64,000 nt of DNA from Agromyces rhizosphaerae (GCF_027925245.1 NZ_BSDP01000001.1:2976001-3040000); one strand, 5' to 3'. Numbered from the stretch's first letter, positions 1 through 9,483 are shown. Notes: generated by a model from the letters alone, not told the origin. Numbers and translations are program-made.

Positions 1-1
1 C

Positions 2-847
2 CTCCTCGGCGCGGTCGGCGGGAAGCCGGGCGACCCGCGCCTCGCGGGCGCCAACATCGAGCGCGGCCTGCTGCTGCGCCTGCGCTTCTCGCTCGATCAC
101 TACGTGAACCTCCGCCCGTCGGTGCTGTACCCGGGCGTCGCGAGCCCGCTCGCCGACCCGGGCGAGGTCGACTTCGTCGTCGTGCGCGAGGGCACCGAGG
201 GCCCGTACGTCGGCAACGGCGGCGCGATCCGCGTGGGCACGCCGGCCGAGGTCGCCAACGAGGTGTCGGTGAACACCGCGTACGGCGTCGAGCGGGTCGT
301 GCGGCACGCGTTCCGCGTGGCATCCGCCCGCGACCGCAAGAAGGTCACGTTCGTGCACAAGACCAACGTGCTCGTGTTCGCCGGCTCGCTCTGGAAGCGC
401 ACGGTCGACCGCATCGCCGAGGAGTTCCCCGAGGTCTCGGTGGACTACCTGCACGTCGATGCGGCGACGATCTTCCTGGTCACGGATCCTGCTAGATTCG
501 ACGTCATCGTCACGGACAACCTCTTCGGCGACATCCTCACGGATCTCGCCGCCGCGATCAGCGGCGGCATCGGCCTCGCCGCCTCGGGCAACATCAACCC
601 CGACGGCCGGTACCCCAGCATGTTCGAGCCCGTGCACGGTTCGGCTCCGGACATCGCCGGGAAGGGCATCGCCGACCCGACCGCCGCCATCCTCTCCGTG
701 GCGCTCCTGCTCGACCACCTCGGTCTGCCGGAGGCCGCGGGGCGCGTGCAGCGGGCGGTCGCCGCCGACATCGCCGAACGCGCCGGGGCGCAGCGCTCCA
801 CCTCCGAGGTGGGGGATGCCATCCTCGGGCGAATCGGCGCACACTAG
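2..847 (+). CDS. leuB: 3-isopropylmalate dehydrogenase, 5' end cut off by the window
   Basis: Catalyses NAD-dependent oxidative decarboxylation of 3-isopropylmalate in leucine biosynthesis (cytosol). The frame is open from the left edge, so the N-terminus lies outside the window and 281 residues remain of a family length near 350. Visible family motifs are the substrate loop [19 protein letters not shown] with its catalytic Lys, the metal-binding stretch [15 protein letters not shown] and the NAD-binding [15 protein letters not shown]. It is followed after 28 bases by ilvE, so both branched-chain genes are probably cotranscribed. Tartrate or isocitrate dehydrogenase relatives are less likely given the neighbour and the residues around the substrate loop. 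Confidence 0.96.
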   Translation, partial: LLGAVGGKPGDPRLAGANIERGLLLRLRFSLDHYVNLRPSVLYPGVASPLADPGEVDFVVVREGTEGPYVGNGGAIRVGTPAEVANEVSVNTAYGVERVVRHAFRVASARDRKKVTFVHKTNVLVFAGSLWKRTVDRIAEEFPEVSVDYLHVDAATIFLVTDPARFDVIVTDNLFGDILTDLAAAISGGIGLAASGNINPDGRYPSMFEPVHGSAPDIAGKGIADPTAAILSVALLLDHLGLPEAAGRVQRAVAADIAERAGAQRSTSEVGDAILGRIGAH

Positions 848-875
848 ACACGCACCCCTCGAAGAAGGAACCGCG

Positions 876-1982
876 ATGACGATCCACCTCCCCATGGCCG
901 ACCAGGGACTGACGTTCCAGGTGACGCCGAACGAGCACGCCAAGACCGACGCCGAGCGCGAGGCGATCCTCGCCGCGCCCGGCTTCGGCCAGCAGTTCAC
1001 CGACCACATGGTCGACATCTGCTGGTCGGTCACGGGCGGCTGGCACCGCCCGCGCGTACAGCCCTACGGGCCGATCCAGCTCGACCCGGCCGCCGCGGTG
1101 CTGCACTACGGGCAGGAGATCTTCGAGGGGCTGAAGGCGTACCGCCACGCGGACGGCTCGATCCACAGCTTCCGGCCCGAGGCGAACGGCGCGCGCCTGC
1201 AGCGCTCGGCGCGTCGGCTCGCGCTGCCCGAGCTGCCGGTCGAGTACTTCATCGAGTCGCTCAAGCAGATGATCGCGGTCGACGGCGCCTGGGTGCCGAG
1301 CGCACCCGAGACGAGCCTGTACCTGCGGCCGTTCATGTTCGCCAAGGAGGCGTTCCTCGGCGTGCGGCCCGCGCACAAGGTGGCGTACTACCTCATCGCG
1401 AGCCCCGCGGGCGCGTACTTCCACGGCGGCATCGCGCCTGTGTCGATCTGGCTGTCGACGAACTACGCCCGCGCGGGCAAGGGCGGCACGGGTGCGGCCA
1501 AGACCGGCGGCAACTACGCGTCGAGCCTGCTGCCCCAGTCGGAGGCGGCCGAGAAGGGCTGCCAGCAGGTGCTGTTCCTGCGCGACGGCGAGTACGTCGA
1601 GGAGCTCGGCGGCATGAACGTCGTGCTCGTCTACAAGGACGGCACGCTGGTCACGCCCGAGTCGGACTCGATCCTCGAGGGCATCACGCGCGACTCGGTG
1701 CTGCGGCTCGCGGAGGACCGCGGGCACACCGTGGAGCGCCGCAGGGTGACCATCGACGAGTGGCGCGAGGGAGCGGCATCCGGCGACATCGTCGAGTCGT
1801 TCGCGTGCGGCACCGCCGCGGTGATCACCCCGATCGGGCAGATCGTGGCCGAGGACTTCACGATCGGCTCGCCCGACGCCGAGGCCGGCGAGCTCACCAT
1901 GTCGCTGCGACAGGAGCTCACCGACATCCAGTACGGCCGGCTCGACGACCGCCACGGCTGGATGCTGCGCCTCGACGCCTGA
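876..1982 (+). CDS. ilvE: branched-chain amino acid aminotransferase
   Basis: PLP-dependent transaminase for the last step of leucine, isoleucine and valine synthesis (and first step of their breakdown). The 368-residue protein is full length for the actinobacterial IlvE. Seen: [14 protein letters not shown] near the N-terminus, the PLP-lysine region [24 protein letters not shown] and the phosphate-binding [13 protein letters not shown] 876 is chosen because GAAGAAGGAA precedes it at ribosome-binding distance; the reading frame extends further upstream inside leuB only as a shadow. An inverted repeat downstream (1997-2028) may end the leuB-ilvE unit. Confidence 0.96.
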   Translation: MTIHLPMADQGLTFQVTPNEHAKTDAEREAILAAPGFGQQFTDHMVDICWSVTGGWHRPRVQPYGPIQLDPAAAVLHYGQEIFEGLKAYRHADGSIHSFRPEANGARLQRSARRLALPELPVEYFIESLKQMIAVDGAWVPSAPETSLYLRPFMFAKEAFLGVRPAHKVAYYLIASPAGAYFHGGIAPVSIWLSTNYARAGKGGTGAAKTGGNYASSLLPQSEAAEKGCQQVLFLRDGEYVEELGGMNVVLVYKDGTLVTPESDSILEGITRDSVLRLAEDRGHTVERRRVTIDEWREGAASGDIVESFACGTAAVITPIGQIVAEDFTIGSPDAEAGELTMSLRQELTDIQYGRLDDRHGWMLRLDA

Positions 1983-1996
1983 CGGTTCGACTGCGG

Positions 1997-2028
1997 GGCG
2001 AGCGGATGCCCCGGGGCATCCGTTCGCC
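1997..2028 (+). terminator. GC-rich hairpin after ilvE, possible terminator
   Basis: A near-perfect inverted repeat (left arm GGCGAGCGGATGCC, right arm GGCATCCGTTCGCC, centre CCGG; one G-T pair) sits between ilvE and the next gene. There is no T-run, so it is at best an actinobacterial-style terminator. Its arms also carry the over-represented CGGATGCC/GGCATCCG word. Confidence 0.45.
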
Positions 2029-2056
2029 TCGCCATGGCCGCTTGTAGGCTGAACGC

Positions 2057-2830
2057 GTGAAGATCGCGCGTTTCAGCCACGGTGGAGCCATCACCTTCGG
2101 GATCATCGACGAGGAGGAGCGCGAGCTCGTGGTCCTCAAGGGCGACCCGATGTTCTCGGGGTACGACCCGACCGGCGAGCGCGTGCCGCTCGGCGAGGTG
2201 GCGCTGCTGGCGCCCGTGATCCCGCGGTCGAAGGTCGTGGCCGTGGGCCGCAACTACCACGAGCACGCGGCCGAGTTCGGCAACGAGGCGCCGAGCGAAC
2301 CCCTGCTGTTCTTCAAGCCGAACACGTCGGTGATCGGCCCGGGCGACGCGATCGTGCTGCCGCCGCAGAGCGAGCGCGTCGACTTCGAGGGCGAGCTCGC
2401 GGTCGTGATCGGGCGCATCGCCCGGAACGTGGCCGCGGAGGACGCCGACGACGTGATCTTCGGCTACACGGTCGCGAACGACGTGACCGCGCGCGACCTG
2501 CAGAAGACCGACGGCCAGTGGGCCCGCGCGAAGGGCTTCGACACGTTCTGCCCGGTCGGGCCGGTCATCGAGACCGAGTTCGACGTGTCGGCGGGGGAGA
2601 TCGAGACGCTCGTGAACGGCGAGCGGAAGCAGCACGGCACGTTCGACCTGATGGTGCACTCCATCGCCGACGTGATCGCCTACGCGTCGGCCGCGTTCAC
2701 GCTGCTGCCCGGCGACCTCGTGCTCACGGGCACGCCCGCGGGCGTGGGCCCGATCGTCGACGGCGATCGCGTCGAGGTGAAGGTGCCGGGCATCGGCACG
2801 CTCGGCAACCCGGTCCGCAGCGCGGGCTGA
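2057..2830 (+). CDS. fumarylacetoacetate hydrolase family protein
   Basis: 257-residue member of the FAH superfamily, metal-dependent enzymes that hydrolyse or decarboxylate C-C bonds of acylpyruvates and related oxo acids. Seen: [13 protein letters not shown], the acidic metal site around [23 protein letters not shown] and [11 protein letters not shown], and the C-terminal [13 protein letters not shown] 2057 is the only sensible start; the mature domain begins a few residues in. In Microbacteriaceae such a gene commonly sits before gltX, which suggests a housekeeping or metabolite-repair role (for example oxaloacetate decarboxylase/acylpyruvase activity) rather than an aromatic pathway. Exact substrate cannot be read from the sequence. 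Confidence 0.9.
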   Translation: MKIARFSHGGAITFGIIDEEERELVVLKGDPMFSGYDPTGERVPLGEVALLAPVIPRSKVVAVGRNYHEHAAEFGNEAPSEPLLFFKPNTSVIGPGDAIVLPPQSERVDFEGELAVVIGRIARNVAAEDADDVIFGYTVANDVTARDLQKTDGQWARAKGFDTFCPVGPVIETEFDVSAGEIETLVNGERKQHGTFDLMVHSIADVIAYASAAFTLLPGDLVLTGTPAGVGPIVDGDRVEVKVPGIGTLGNPVRSAG

Positions 2831-2895
2831 TCCGCCCGCGGGGGCATCCGCCCGCCGTTCTCGGCGCCCGGCCGCGCGCCCTAACATGGAGGGCG

Positions 2896-4413
2896 ATGAG
2901 CGACACCTCCCACCCCTTCTCGACCGCCACCGGCTCCGACGTGCGCGTGCGGTTCTGCCCCTCGCCGACCGGCACGCCCCACGTGGGCCTCGTGCGCACC
3001 GCGCTGTTCAACTGGGCGTACGCGCGCCACACCGGCGGCACCTTCGTGTTCCGCATCGAGGACACCGACGCCGCCCGCGACAGCGAGGAGAGCTACGGCC
3101 AGCTCATCGACGCGCTGACCTGGCTCGGCCTCGACTGGGACGAGGGCGTCGAGACCGGCGGCCCCCACGGCCCGTACCGCCAGTCGCAGCGCGGCGAGAT
3201 CTACCGCGAGATCATCGAGCGCCTGCTCGCGGCCGGCCACCTCTACGAGAGCTACTCGAACGCCGAGGAGATCGACGCGCGCAATGAGGCGAACGGCCGC
3301 CCGAAGCAGCTCGGCTACGACAACTTCGACCGTGACCTGACCGACGACGAGCGGGCCGCGTTCCGCGCCGAGGGCCGCTCGCCCGCACTGCGCCTGCGCG
3401 TGCCCGACGCCGACCTGTCGTTCACCGACCTCGTGCGGGGCGACATCTCGTTCCCCGCCGGTTCGACCATCGACTTCGTCGTGGTGCGCCCCAACGGCGC
3501 CCCGCTCTACACGCTCGTGAACCCCATCGACGACGCGCTCATGGGCATCACCCACGTGCTGCGCGGCGAGGACCTGCTCTCGTCGACGCCCCGCCAGATC
3601 GCGCTGTACCACGCGCTCATCGACATCGGGGTGACCTCGTTCGTGCCGCAGTTCGGCCACCTGCCCTACGTGATGGGCGAGGGCAACAAGAAGCTCTCCA
3701 AGCGCGACCCCGAGTCGAACCTGTTCCACCACCGCGACCGCGGGTTTATTCCCGAGGGGCTCGTGAACTACCTTGCGCTGCTCGGCTGGGGCTTCTCGGC
3801 CGACCGCGACGTGTTCAGCCGCGCCGAGCTCGTCGAGGCGTTCGACGTGCACGACGTGAACCCGAGCCCCGCGCGCTTCGACCTGAAGAAAGCCGAGGCG
3901 ATCAACGGCGACCACCTGCGCGCGCTCGACGTCGCCGACTTCGCCGGCCGCACCGTGCCGTACCTCGAGGCCGCCGGGCTCGTCGAGACGCCGATCGCGC
4001 CCGCGCAGGAGGCCGTGCTCGCCGAGGCCGCGCCGCTCGTGCAGGAGCGCATCGGGCTCTTGGGCGAGGCGCCCGGCATGCTGGGCTTCCTGTTCACGGA
4101 TGCCGCCGGGCTGGCGTACGCCGACGACGCGCTCGGTGCGCTGAAGGACGACGCCCCGGCGACGCTCGCGGCGGCGGGGGAGGCGCTCGTGCGCATCCCC
4201 GCGGCCGACTGGACCCACGACCAGATCGAGCAGGCGCTGCGCGGTGCCCTGGTCGAGGGGCTGGGACTCAAGCCCCGCCTCGCGTTCGGCGCGGTGCGCA
4301 CCGCGATCTCGGGCCGGCGGGTGTCGCCGCCGCTGTTCGAGTCGATGCAGATCCTCGGCCGCGACGACTCGCTCGCGCGCATCGAGCGGCTGCGCGCGCA
4401 GCTCGCGGGCTGA
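2896..4413 (+). CDS. gltX: glutamate--tRNA ligase
   Basis: Class I aminoacyl-tRNA synthetase charging tRNA-Glu (and, in bacteria lacking GlnRS, tRNA-Gln for later amidation). 505 residues, normal length. Seen: the HIGH-type signature in [18 protein letters not shown] (HVGL variant), [28 protein letters not shown], and the KMSKS-type KLSKRDPES. The C-terminal anticodon-binding domain is intact. ATG 2896 gives the family N-terminus shortly before the Rossmann strand. It lies just before a tRNA-Gln gene, fitting an indirect Gln-tRNA pathway in this lineage (inference). Confidence 0.97.
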   Translation: MSDTSHPFSTATGSDVRVRFCPSPTGTPHVGLVRTALFNWAYARHTGGTFVFRIEDTDAARDSEESYGQLIDALTWLGLDWDEGVETGGPHGPYRQSQRGEIYREIIERLLAAGHLYESYSNAEEIDARNEANGRPKQLGYDNFDRDLTDDERAAFRAEGRSPALRLRVPDADLSFTDLVRGDISFPAGSTIDFVVVRPNGAPLYTLVNPIDDALMGITHVLRGEDLLSSTPRQIALYHALIDIGVTSFVPQFGHLPYVMGEGNKKLSKRDPESNLFHHRDRGFIPEGLVNYLALLGWGFSADRDVFSRAELVEAFDVHDVNPSPARFDLKKAEAINGDHLRALDVADFAGRTVPYLEAAGLVETPIAPAQEAVLAEAAPLVQERIGLLGEAPGMLGFLFTDAAGLAYADDALGALKDDAPATLAAAGEALVRIPAADWTHDQIEQALRGALVEGLGLKPRLAFGAVRTAISGRRVSPPLFESMQILGRDDSLARIERLRAQLAG

Positions 4414-4449
4414 GCGCGGGCGCGGCGCGCCCGGCTCGTTCGCTCGGTT

Positions 4450-4478
4450 TTGCCCGAGGCGTGAGTCTGGGCTAGAGT
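4450..4478 (+). promoter_or_regulatory. promoter of tRNA-Gln
   Basis: TTGCCC (4450-4455), a 17-base spacer and TAGAGT (4473-4478) form a vegetative sigma-type promoter about 55 bases upstream of the tRNA-Gln gene. Confidence 0.6.
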
Positions 4479-4533
4479 TGCATGTCGGTTCGGGCTTCGG
4501 TTCGAGCCGGGTTCGGGCTGCGGTCTGGGCCAT

Positions 4534-4605
4534 TGGGGTATGGTGTAATTGGCAACACGGCTGATTCTGGTTCAGTTGTTCTTGGTTCGAGTCCAGGTAC
4601 CCCAG
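4534..4605 (+). tRNA. tRNA-Gln(CTG)
   Basis: Cloverleaf folds by eye: acceptor TGGGGTA / TACCCCA, D stem GTGT/ACAC, anticodon stem GCTGA/TCAGT with seven-base loop TTCTGGT (anticodon CTG), T stem CTTGG/CCAGG with loop TTCGAGT, and discriminator G at 4605. No CCA is encoded. A strong hairpin follows at once. Confidence 0.95.
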
Positions 4606-4613
4606 CAGTGAAG

Positions 4614-4637
4614 AACCCCCGCTCAGGCGGGGGTTTT
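4614..4637 (+). terminator. rho-independent terminator of tRNA-Gln
   Basis: Perfect 9-bp stem AACCCCCGC / GCGGGGGTT with loop TCAG, ending in four T residues, nine bases after the tRNA. Confidence 0.9.
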
Positions 4638-4854
4638 CGTGTGTCGGCTCTCTTGTCCGGTTCTTGCCGCTAACCCGTGTTGCCTCGTTCGCGCTCATCG
4701 AACTCGGCACATGAAGTTCGCTCGTTTGCCGATGTCTGAGTGGACCTATTGAACCCGAAACTTGAACCCGAAACGCACGTACTGCTAGCTTCATCCCCAT
4801 CGGGCGACCCGCAGGGTGACACCGGTCGTCCTCATTCGGGGCCGGAGGTGTTCC

Positions 4855-5859
4855 GTGGATACCGCGCTCTACTTTCCGTACATTCGCGTTCCGCAATCAG
4901 CGTGGTTCAGTCAGGTGCTGCTCTATTGGGACCAGGCGGCGACAATTGTGCCGAGAGAGATGATCAGCGACCCAGAAAATCTCGACCCGTACATGAGAGA
5001 GCTACAAGAAGCTCGGCTCCTCACCTTGCTCGAGCCGGAGAACGAGATTTGGGAGGTGCGCGAAGACGCGTTCAGCGAGGGCTTCCTCCGCGTATTGGGC
5101 GAGCGCCAGATTCCTGATACCGCTGAGAAGCGCTCGCTGATACACGCTGGCAAGGTCTCGCACGAGCTCTTCAGCGAGTTGGAGGATCGAGGTCTCGCTG
5201 CCTACGCGCACGGGCCAGAGTGGTCCACTTGGTACGAGGTCGAGTCGTCCACGGCAGAGCAGTACATGGCTTACCTTGCGGCAGTCATGAGCGCGAAGCT
5301 GGAGAACTCGCTGCCGGTGACTGATCGGTCCGCGTCGATTGCCGCGATGGGAAACGTCGAGCGTCCTGTTGCGCAAAGCCTGGCCGAACTTCGGTATGCG
5401 GTCGTGAACGAAGCTCTGCCGACTCCGCTCGGACCCGTGCCGCCAAACGAGCTGCGCGATTTCAAAGAGAAGTACCACGAGGAACTTCGTCGCTGCAGGG
5501 TTTACCTCGACGGCCAGCTCGCGGATGTTGCGGCCAAACCGACGGCAGAACTTCAGGTCGCCAAGTTGAAGGACGTAAACCGTGCAATCGAGGATGACGT
5601 AGCAAAGCTCGTCGAGCAAATGAACAGGCGCAGGTGGCCAAGAGTGGCATTTCGCGGTTTTGGGGCGGTGGCTGCAGGAGTGCTCACAGGTGCGACTGCG
5701 GTCGCTATCGCCGACACGGCCCTTATGATCGGACTCGCCGTCGGCGCTGGTGTCATCAACTTCGGTACGCTCGCACATCGCGCCGTAGAGATGGCTCGAG
5801 AGCCGCGCTTCGACCCCAGAGCCCCACTCGTCTACGCCGCACTTGGATCGAAGCAGTAG
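4855..5859 (+). CDS. DUF6236-like protein of unknown function
   Basis: 334-residue protein starting with ALYFPYIRVPQSAWFSQVLL and YWDQAATIVP, which resembles the DUF6236 opening (a YYPYI-type start, then LYWD and IVP). No function is known for that family. The middle is helical and charged (roughly residues 180-250, heptad-like). Two hydrophobic stretches near residues 268-310 (AAGVLTGATAVAIADTALM and GLAVGAGVINFGTLA) suggest a C-terminal membrane hairpin. GTG 4855 is preferred over an earlier GTG because GGAGGTG precedes it by six bases. Third codon positions are visibly less G/C-biased than in neighbours and the gene lies right after tRNA-Gln, which suggests horizontal acquisition; no flanking att repeat was found. 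Confidence 0.7.
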   Translation: MDTALYFPYIRVPQSAWFSQVLLYWDQAATIVPREMISDPENLDPYMRELQEARLLTLLEPENEIWEVREDAFSEGFLRVLGERQIPDTAEKRSLIHAGKVSHELFSELEDRGLAAYAHGPEWSTWYEVESSTAEQYMAYLAAVMSAKLENSLPVTDRSASIAAMGNVERPVAQSLAELRYAVVNEALPTPLGPVPPNELRDFKEKYHEELRRCRVYLDGQLADVAAKPTAELQVAKLKDVNRAIEDDVAKLVEQMNRRRWPRVAFRGFGAVAAGVLTGATAVAIADTALMIGLAVGAGVINFGTLAHRAVEMAREPRFDPRAPLVYAALGSKQ

Positions 5860-6072
5860 GAAGGATGCGGCGCTCAACCGAGAGCACTCGCGATGGCCGA
5901 GGACCCGCACCGGAGGCCCGAGAACTGCGACTCCCGCATGTCGCCACCCCAGGTTCGCGCACGAACCGAGTCCGCGAGTGCGATCGACCTTCGTGACCGA
6001 CCTATTGGGCCGACCGGCAGGCCCGGGAGCGGCGCCTTCGATCGCGCTCGCGTCGGACGATAGCCTGACCCG

Positions 6073-6369
6073 ATGATCCTCGAGCACACCATCCTGTCCG
6101 TCGTTCCGGGCCGGGAGGCCGCGTTCGAGGCGGCGTTCGCCGAGGCATCCGGCATCATCTCGTCGATGCCCGGGTTCGTCGACCTGCGCCTGTCGCGTTC
6201 GATCGAGTCGCCGAACGCGTACCTGCTGCTCGTGCACTGGGAGTCTGTCGAGGCGCACGAGGTCGGCTTCCGCGGGTCGCCCGAGTACGCGCGCTGGCGC
6301 GAACTGCTGCACGGCTTCTACGAGCCGTTCCCGACGGTCGAGCACTTCGCCGAGGTGCACCGGGCCTGA
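6073..6369 (+). CDS. antibiotic biosynthesis monooxygenase-fold (ABM) protein
   Basis: 98-residue single ABM (dimeric alpha-beta barrel) domain: MILEHTILSVVPGREAAFEA start, SMPGFVDLRLSRSIE, YLLLVHWESVEAHEVGFRGS and the C-terminal FYEPFPTVEHFAEV. Such proteins are quinol monooxygenases, haem-degrading enzymes or enzymes without redox cofactor; the residues here do not decide. Complete length for the family. A degraded copy of its last 50 bases occurs at 9526-9577, so this gene is one boundary of a 3.2-kb segment that may have been inserted or duplicated. Confidence 0.85.
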   Translation: MILEHTILSVVPGREAAFEAAFAEASGIISSMPGFVDLRLSRSIESPNAYLLLVHWESVEAHEVGFRGSPEYARWRELLHGFYEPFPTVEHFAEVHRA

Positions 6370-6440
6370 GCTGGCAGCGGTCGGCACGAATCGGAGTCGT
6401 GCGGGTGGCCATCCTCCGGGCATCGGTCCATCATGGCTGC

Positions 6441-7442
6441 ATGCGGGCGGTGGTGTACGAGCGGTACGGGTCACCCGACGAGCTCGAGCTTCGGGAGGTC
6501 CCGAGGCCCGACCCGGGTGCCGATGACGTGGTCGTCGAAGTGGTCGCGGCGTCGGTCAACCTCTCGGATTGGGAGGGGCTGCGCGGCGACCCCGCATACG
6601 CCCGGATGGCGGGGCCGGTGCGGCCGAGCGCCGGTCGGCGCATCCTCGGCACCGATGTCGCGGGCCGAGTCGCGGCGGTGGGCGCGAACGTGACGGACTT
6701 CACCGTCGGCGACGAGGTGTTCGGCGACATCATGCCGCGATACGGCACGTTCGCCGAGTACGTCGCCGCGCCCGCCGCGAGTGTCGTCCGGATCCCGCGC
6801 GGGCTCACGTTCGCCCAGGCGGCCGCCCTGCCCCAGGCCGCCGCCATCGCGACGTACGCGGTCTCGCTCGCGCGCCCGGGCGATCGATTGCTGTTCAACG
6901 GCGCGGGCGGAGGCTCCGGCAGCCTCGCGGTGCAGCTCGCCGTCGCGAAGGGCGTGCACGTCACGGCGGTCGACAACGCCGGCAAGCTCGACTTCCTGCG
7001 GCGGCTCGGCGCCGACGAGGTCATCGACTACCGCCGCGACGACTTCACCCGCCGCGGCCCGTTCGACGTCATCGTCGATGTGGTCGCCCGACGATCGATC
7101 TTCGCGTACCGCCGCGCCCTCGCGCCGGGCGGGCGCTGCGTGGTGGTGGGCGGCACCACGCGCGCGGTGCTGCGGATGCTCACGGTGGGAGCGTTGCTCG
7201 GCGTTGTCAGCGGCACACGCCTCGGCGTGCTGATCGTGCACCAGGTACCGGCCGCGTTCCTGCCCGTCGCCGAACAGGTCGCGCGGGGCGAGCTGGCGAT
7301 TCCGATCGACGGGCGATACAGCCTCGACGCCGTGCCGGAGGCGCTGGCCCGGCACGGCCGGGGCGAGGCGCTCGGGAAGGTGGTGGTCGCCGTGCGGGAT
7401 GATCCGCGAGGGGGTCCTCCGCTGGAGCCCGACCGTCGGTAG
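6441..7442 (+). CDS. NAD(P)-dependent zinc-free alcohol dehydrogenase / quinone reductase family protein
   Basis: 333-residue medium-chain dehydrogenase of the quinone oxidoreductase (zeta-crystallin) type. Seen: GroES-like N-terminal domain from RAVVYERYGSPDELELREVP, GTDVAGRVAAVGANV, GDEVFG, and the Rossmann segment LLFNGAGGGSGSLAVQLA followed by LGADEVIDYRRDDF. The structural zinc Cys cluster is absent, which puts it with NADPH:quinone/enone reductases. ATG 6441 is taken as start since the family N-terminus begins there; the open frame reaches back to 6399. No clear operon partner; probably a detoxifying reductase (inference). Confidence 0.88.
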   Translation: MRAVVYERYGSPDELELREVPRPDPGADDVVVEVVAASVNLSDWEGLRGDPAYARMAGPVRPSAGRRILGTDVAGRVAAVGANVTDFTVGDEVFGDIMPRYGTFAEYVAAPAASVVRIPRGLTFAQAAALPQAAAIATYAVSLARPGDRLLFNGAGGGSGSLAVQLAVAKGVHVTAVDNAGKLDFLRRLGADEVIDYRRDDFTRRGPFDVIVDVVARRSIFAYRRALAPGGRCVVVGGTTRAVLRMLTVGALLGVVSGTRLGVLIVHQVPAAFLPVAEQVARGELAIPIDGRYSLDAVPEALARHGRGEALGKVVVAVRDDPRGGPPLEPDRR

Positions 7443-7508
7443 GCGCCGGATCGAGCCGGAGACGTCAGACGTGACGGCTGGCGTCCGGAGGCCGGACCCG
7501 GGTGCGCA

Positions 7509-8585
7509 TCAGACACCCGACCACGACAACGCGTACGACGTGCCCCACTCGTTCGTCGCGTAGGCGTCGATGGTGAGGAGGGTCGCCTCGGCCTCGTCCT
7601 CGGAGCAGGGCCTGGGGACCATGACCGTTCCCCGCTCAGGACCGTTCGACACGAGCTGGACGAACCCGGAGGTCGCGCGCACGTCGGCGTTCGTGACGGC
7701 GTAGTAGATGTCGACCGTGTTGCCCGGGCGCGCCTCCCACATCATCTCGACGTACAGGGTCTTCCCGGCGTCGCCGGGGCCGCAGTGGTTGAAGCCGTCG
7801 ATCCCGCCCACCGGCTCGAGCTCCATTACGGCGGGTTCAGTGCCGCCCCAACCCATCGGGACGTAGCTGGGCGGCACCCCGTCGCCCGCGATGGGCACGT
7901 CGCCGCTGTACGAACCTGCCGCCAGCTGGCGCTCGGCCGCGGCCGCCGCGGCCGCCTCTGCTGCCTTCACCGCGGCGTCCTGCGACGCGACGACGGCACT
8001 CGCTGCCGCAGCGATGGGTTCGAGCGCGACCCAGGCATCGACCGCGTCGCCGAGTCCGTCGAGTGCGGTCGTTAACGCGCTCGTCGACGTCTCATCGGCG
8101 AGCGGATTCGCGTCGATGATCGTCTCCACCCGACCGGCCACGCTCGCCAGGAGCGCGTCGAACGCGTCCGTGAGGTCCTGCACCGCCGCCGACACCTCCG
8201 CTTCGCCGCCGTCGGCGATCGCCTCGGCCAGGCCGGCGCGAGCCGCTTCGAATGCGGTCGCCTCGTCGCTGCCGAGCACCGAGGCGTACTCGGTGCTGAG
8301 GCCCTCGAATCCGGCGTCGAACGCACGCGCCTCCTGCTTCACCGCCGCGACCGCCACGGCGACCTCGGCCGCAGCGAGCCGCTCGGCCGCGGCTTCACGC
8401 TGCGCGAGTTCGAGCGCGACCTGCTGCTCGTGCCGATCGATCGCTGCGGCGGTCACCGGGATGCCGACGGCCACGAGCACGACGGCGATCGTCGTCACGA
8501 TCGCGGTGAGGCGGGCCCATCTCGGCAGACGTGCGACCCGCTCTCGGAACCGTGCAACGGGTGATGGACTCGGCTCCGGCGTCAT
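7509..8585 (-). CDS. membrane-anchored Ala-rich coiled-coil protein, unknown function
   Basis: 358 residues starting MTPEPSPSPVARF. A basic juxtamembrane patch (RERVARLPRWARL) precedes one transmembrane helix (about residues 24-47, AIVTTIAVVLVAVGIPVTAA). An Ala/Glu-rich helical region follows (about 50-240, likely coiled coil), then a globular extracytoplasmic domain (about 255-358) with two Cys (NHCGPGDAG and PRPCSEDE) that could form a disulfide. The domain is not recognised. The ATG at 8585 is chosen because GAGG lies nine bases upstream and an upstream extension would run into the toxin-antitoxin operator. Transcribed divergently from the toxin-antitoxin genes. Confidence 0.75.
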   Translation of the reverse strand: MTPEPSPSPVARFRERVARLPRWARLTAIVTTIAVVLVAVGIPVTAAAIDRHEQQVALELAQREAAAERLAAAEVAVAVAAVKQEARAFDAGFEGLSTEYASVLGSDEATAFEAARAGLAEAIADGGEAEVSAAVQDLTDAFDALLASVAGRVETIIDANPLADETSTSALTTALDGLGDAVDAWVALEPIAAAASAVVASQDAAVKAAEAAAAAAAERQLAAGSYSGDVPIAGDGVPPSYVPMGWGGTEPAVMELEPVGGIDGFNHCGPGDAGKTLYVEMMWEARPGNTVDIYYAVTNADVRATSGFVQLVSNGPERGTVMVPRPCSEDEAEATLLTIDAYATNEWGTSYALSWSGV

Positions 8586-8666
8586 GCCTTGCATCCTCGC
8601 GTCGTCTCGTGCGGCGTCCGCGGTTGTCCACAACCACGGACACGCGACGAATGCGACAGCACTGGG

Positions 8667-8691
8667 AATGTACGGCATATTGCCGTACATT
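8667..8691. promoter_or_regulatory. perfect palindromic operator of the toxin-antitoxin operon
   Basis: AATGTACGGCA and TGCCGTACATT form a perfect 11-bp inverted repeat around TAT, ending seven bases before the antitoxin ATG. DUF1778 antitoxins are ribbon-helix-helix proteins that repress their own promoter through such palindromes, so this is the expected autoregulatory site. Confidence 0.8.
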
Positions 8692-8698
8692 GGTGCTC

Positions 8699-8974
8699 AT
8701 GCCCGCCGCAGCGAAGAACCAACGACTCGAGCTTCGCCTCACCCAGGAGCAGAAGGCCGAGATCGAGCAGGCCGCTCAGCTCTCCGGTCGCACGGTGACC
8801 GACTTCTCGGTGAGCTTCCTGGTCGAGCAGGCGCGAGAGGTGATCCGTGCCGAGCACGAGCTCCGCATGTCGGACCTCGCCCGGGCGGAGTTCAGCATCC
8901 GGCTCGAACAGCCGGCGCGGCCGGTCGCGCAGCTCGCGGAGCTGCTGAAGCGGCCCTCGGCCTTCGTCGACTGA
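8699..8974 (+). CDS. DUF1778 ribbon-helix-helix antitoxin (TacA-like)
   Basis: 91-residue protein. The N-terminal half (LELRLTQEQKAEIEQAAQL, then SGRTVTDFSVSFLVEQA) is a typical DUF1778/TacA ribbon-helix-helix DNA-binding domain; the C-terminal tail (PVAQLAELLKRPSAFVD) is the toxin-neutralising peptide. It is followed two bases after its stop by the GNAT toxin gene, the usual antitoxin-first order. A perfect palindrome just upstream supports autorepression. ATG 8699 is chosen as the family start; the frame continues upstream without coding character. Confidence 0.92.
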   Translation: MPAAAKNQRLELRLTQEQKAEIEQAAQLSGRTVTDFSVSFLVEQAREVIRAEHELRMSDLARAEFSIRLEQPARPVAQLAELLKRPSAFVD

Positions 8975-8976
8975 AC

Positions 8977-9483
8977 GTGTTCCACCGTCCGCGTCCGATC
9001 GACGACGATGACGAACTCGACGGCTTCGACTGCGGAGAGCCGAGTCTCGACGACTGGCTCATCCGACTCGCCCGACGCAACGAGCGCAACGGGTCGTCGC
9101 GCACCTTCGTCAGCAGCGCGGTCGGCGAGCACCGCATCGCGGGCTACTACGCGGTCGCGATGCACGCGCTCGTGCATGACCGCGCGCCATCCAGACTCCG
9201 CCGGAACTCGCCGGACCCGATCCCGGTGATCCTCCTCGGCCGCCTCGCGGTCGACTCCCGCGATCAGGGGCGAGGGCTCGGGGCATCGCTGCTGCAGGAT
9301 GCGATGCTGCGCTGCGTTGCCGCGGCCGACGCGGTCGGCGCCCTGGCGATCGTCGTCGATGCGATCGACGACGACGCGGTCGCCTTCTACGTACGTTGGG
9401 GCTTCACCCTGATGCCCGACTCCCGTCGATGCCTGTACCTGCTCATGAAGGACGTGCGGGCGACCATCGCCACGATCTACTGA
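8977..9483 (+). CDS. GNAT-family acetyltransferase toxin (TacT/AtaT-like)
   Basis: 168-residue GNAT toxin. Relatives acetylate the amino group of aminoacyl-tRNAs and block translation; that activity is inferred from family. Seen: the N-terminal FDCGEPSLDDWL motif typical of this toxin clade, IAGYYAVAMHAL, PVILLGRLAVD, the acetyl-CoA loop DQGRGLGASLLQDAM and the catalytic-Tyr region AFYVRWGF. Start is GTG 8977, two bases after the antitoxin stop, giving VFHRPRPIDDDDELDG; no strong ribosome site is visible, which fits translational coupling. The last residues end in a Tyr, full length for the family. Confidence 0.92.
   Translation: MFHRPRPIDDDDELDGFDCGEPSLDDWLIRLARRNERNGSSRTFVSSAVGEHRIAGYYAVAMHALVHDRAPSRLRRNSPDPIPVILLGRLAVDSRDQGRGLGASLLQDAMLRCVAAADAVGALAIVVDAIDDDAVAFYVRWGFTLMPDSRRCLYLLMKDVRATIATIY

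Noticed and set aside
459..875. N-terminal extension of IlvE
   Set aside because: The upstream part of the frame lies inside leuB and is Ser/Arg/Pro-rich shadow. A ribosome site and the family N-terminus support ATG 876.
7891..8976. Long N-terminal extension of the GNAT toxin frame
   Set aside because: The extension is Ala/Ser-rich antisense of the anchored coiled-coil gene and runs through the antitoxin in another frame. The toxin domain begins at GTG 8977.
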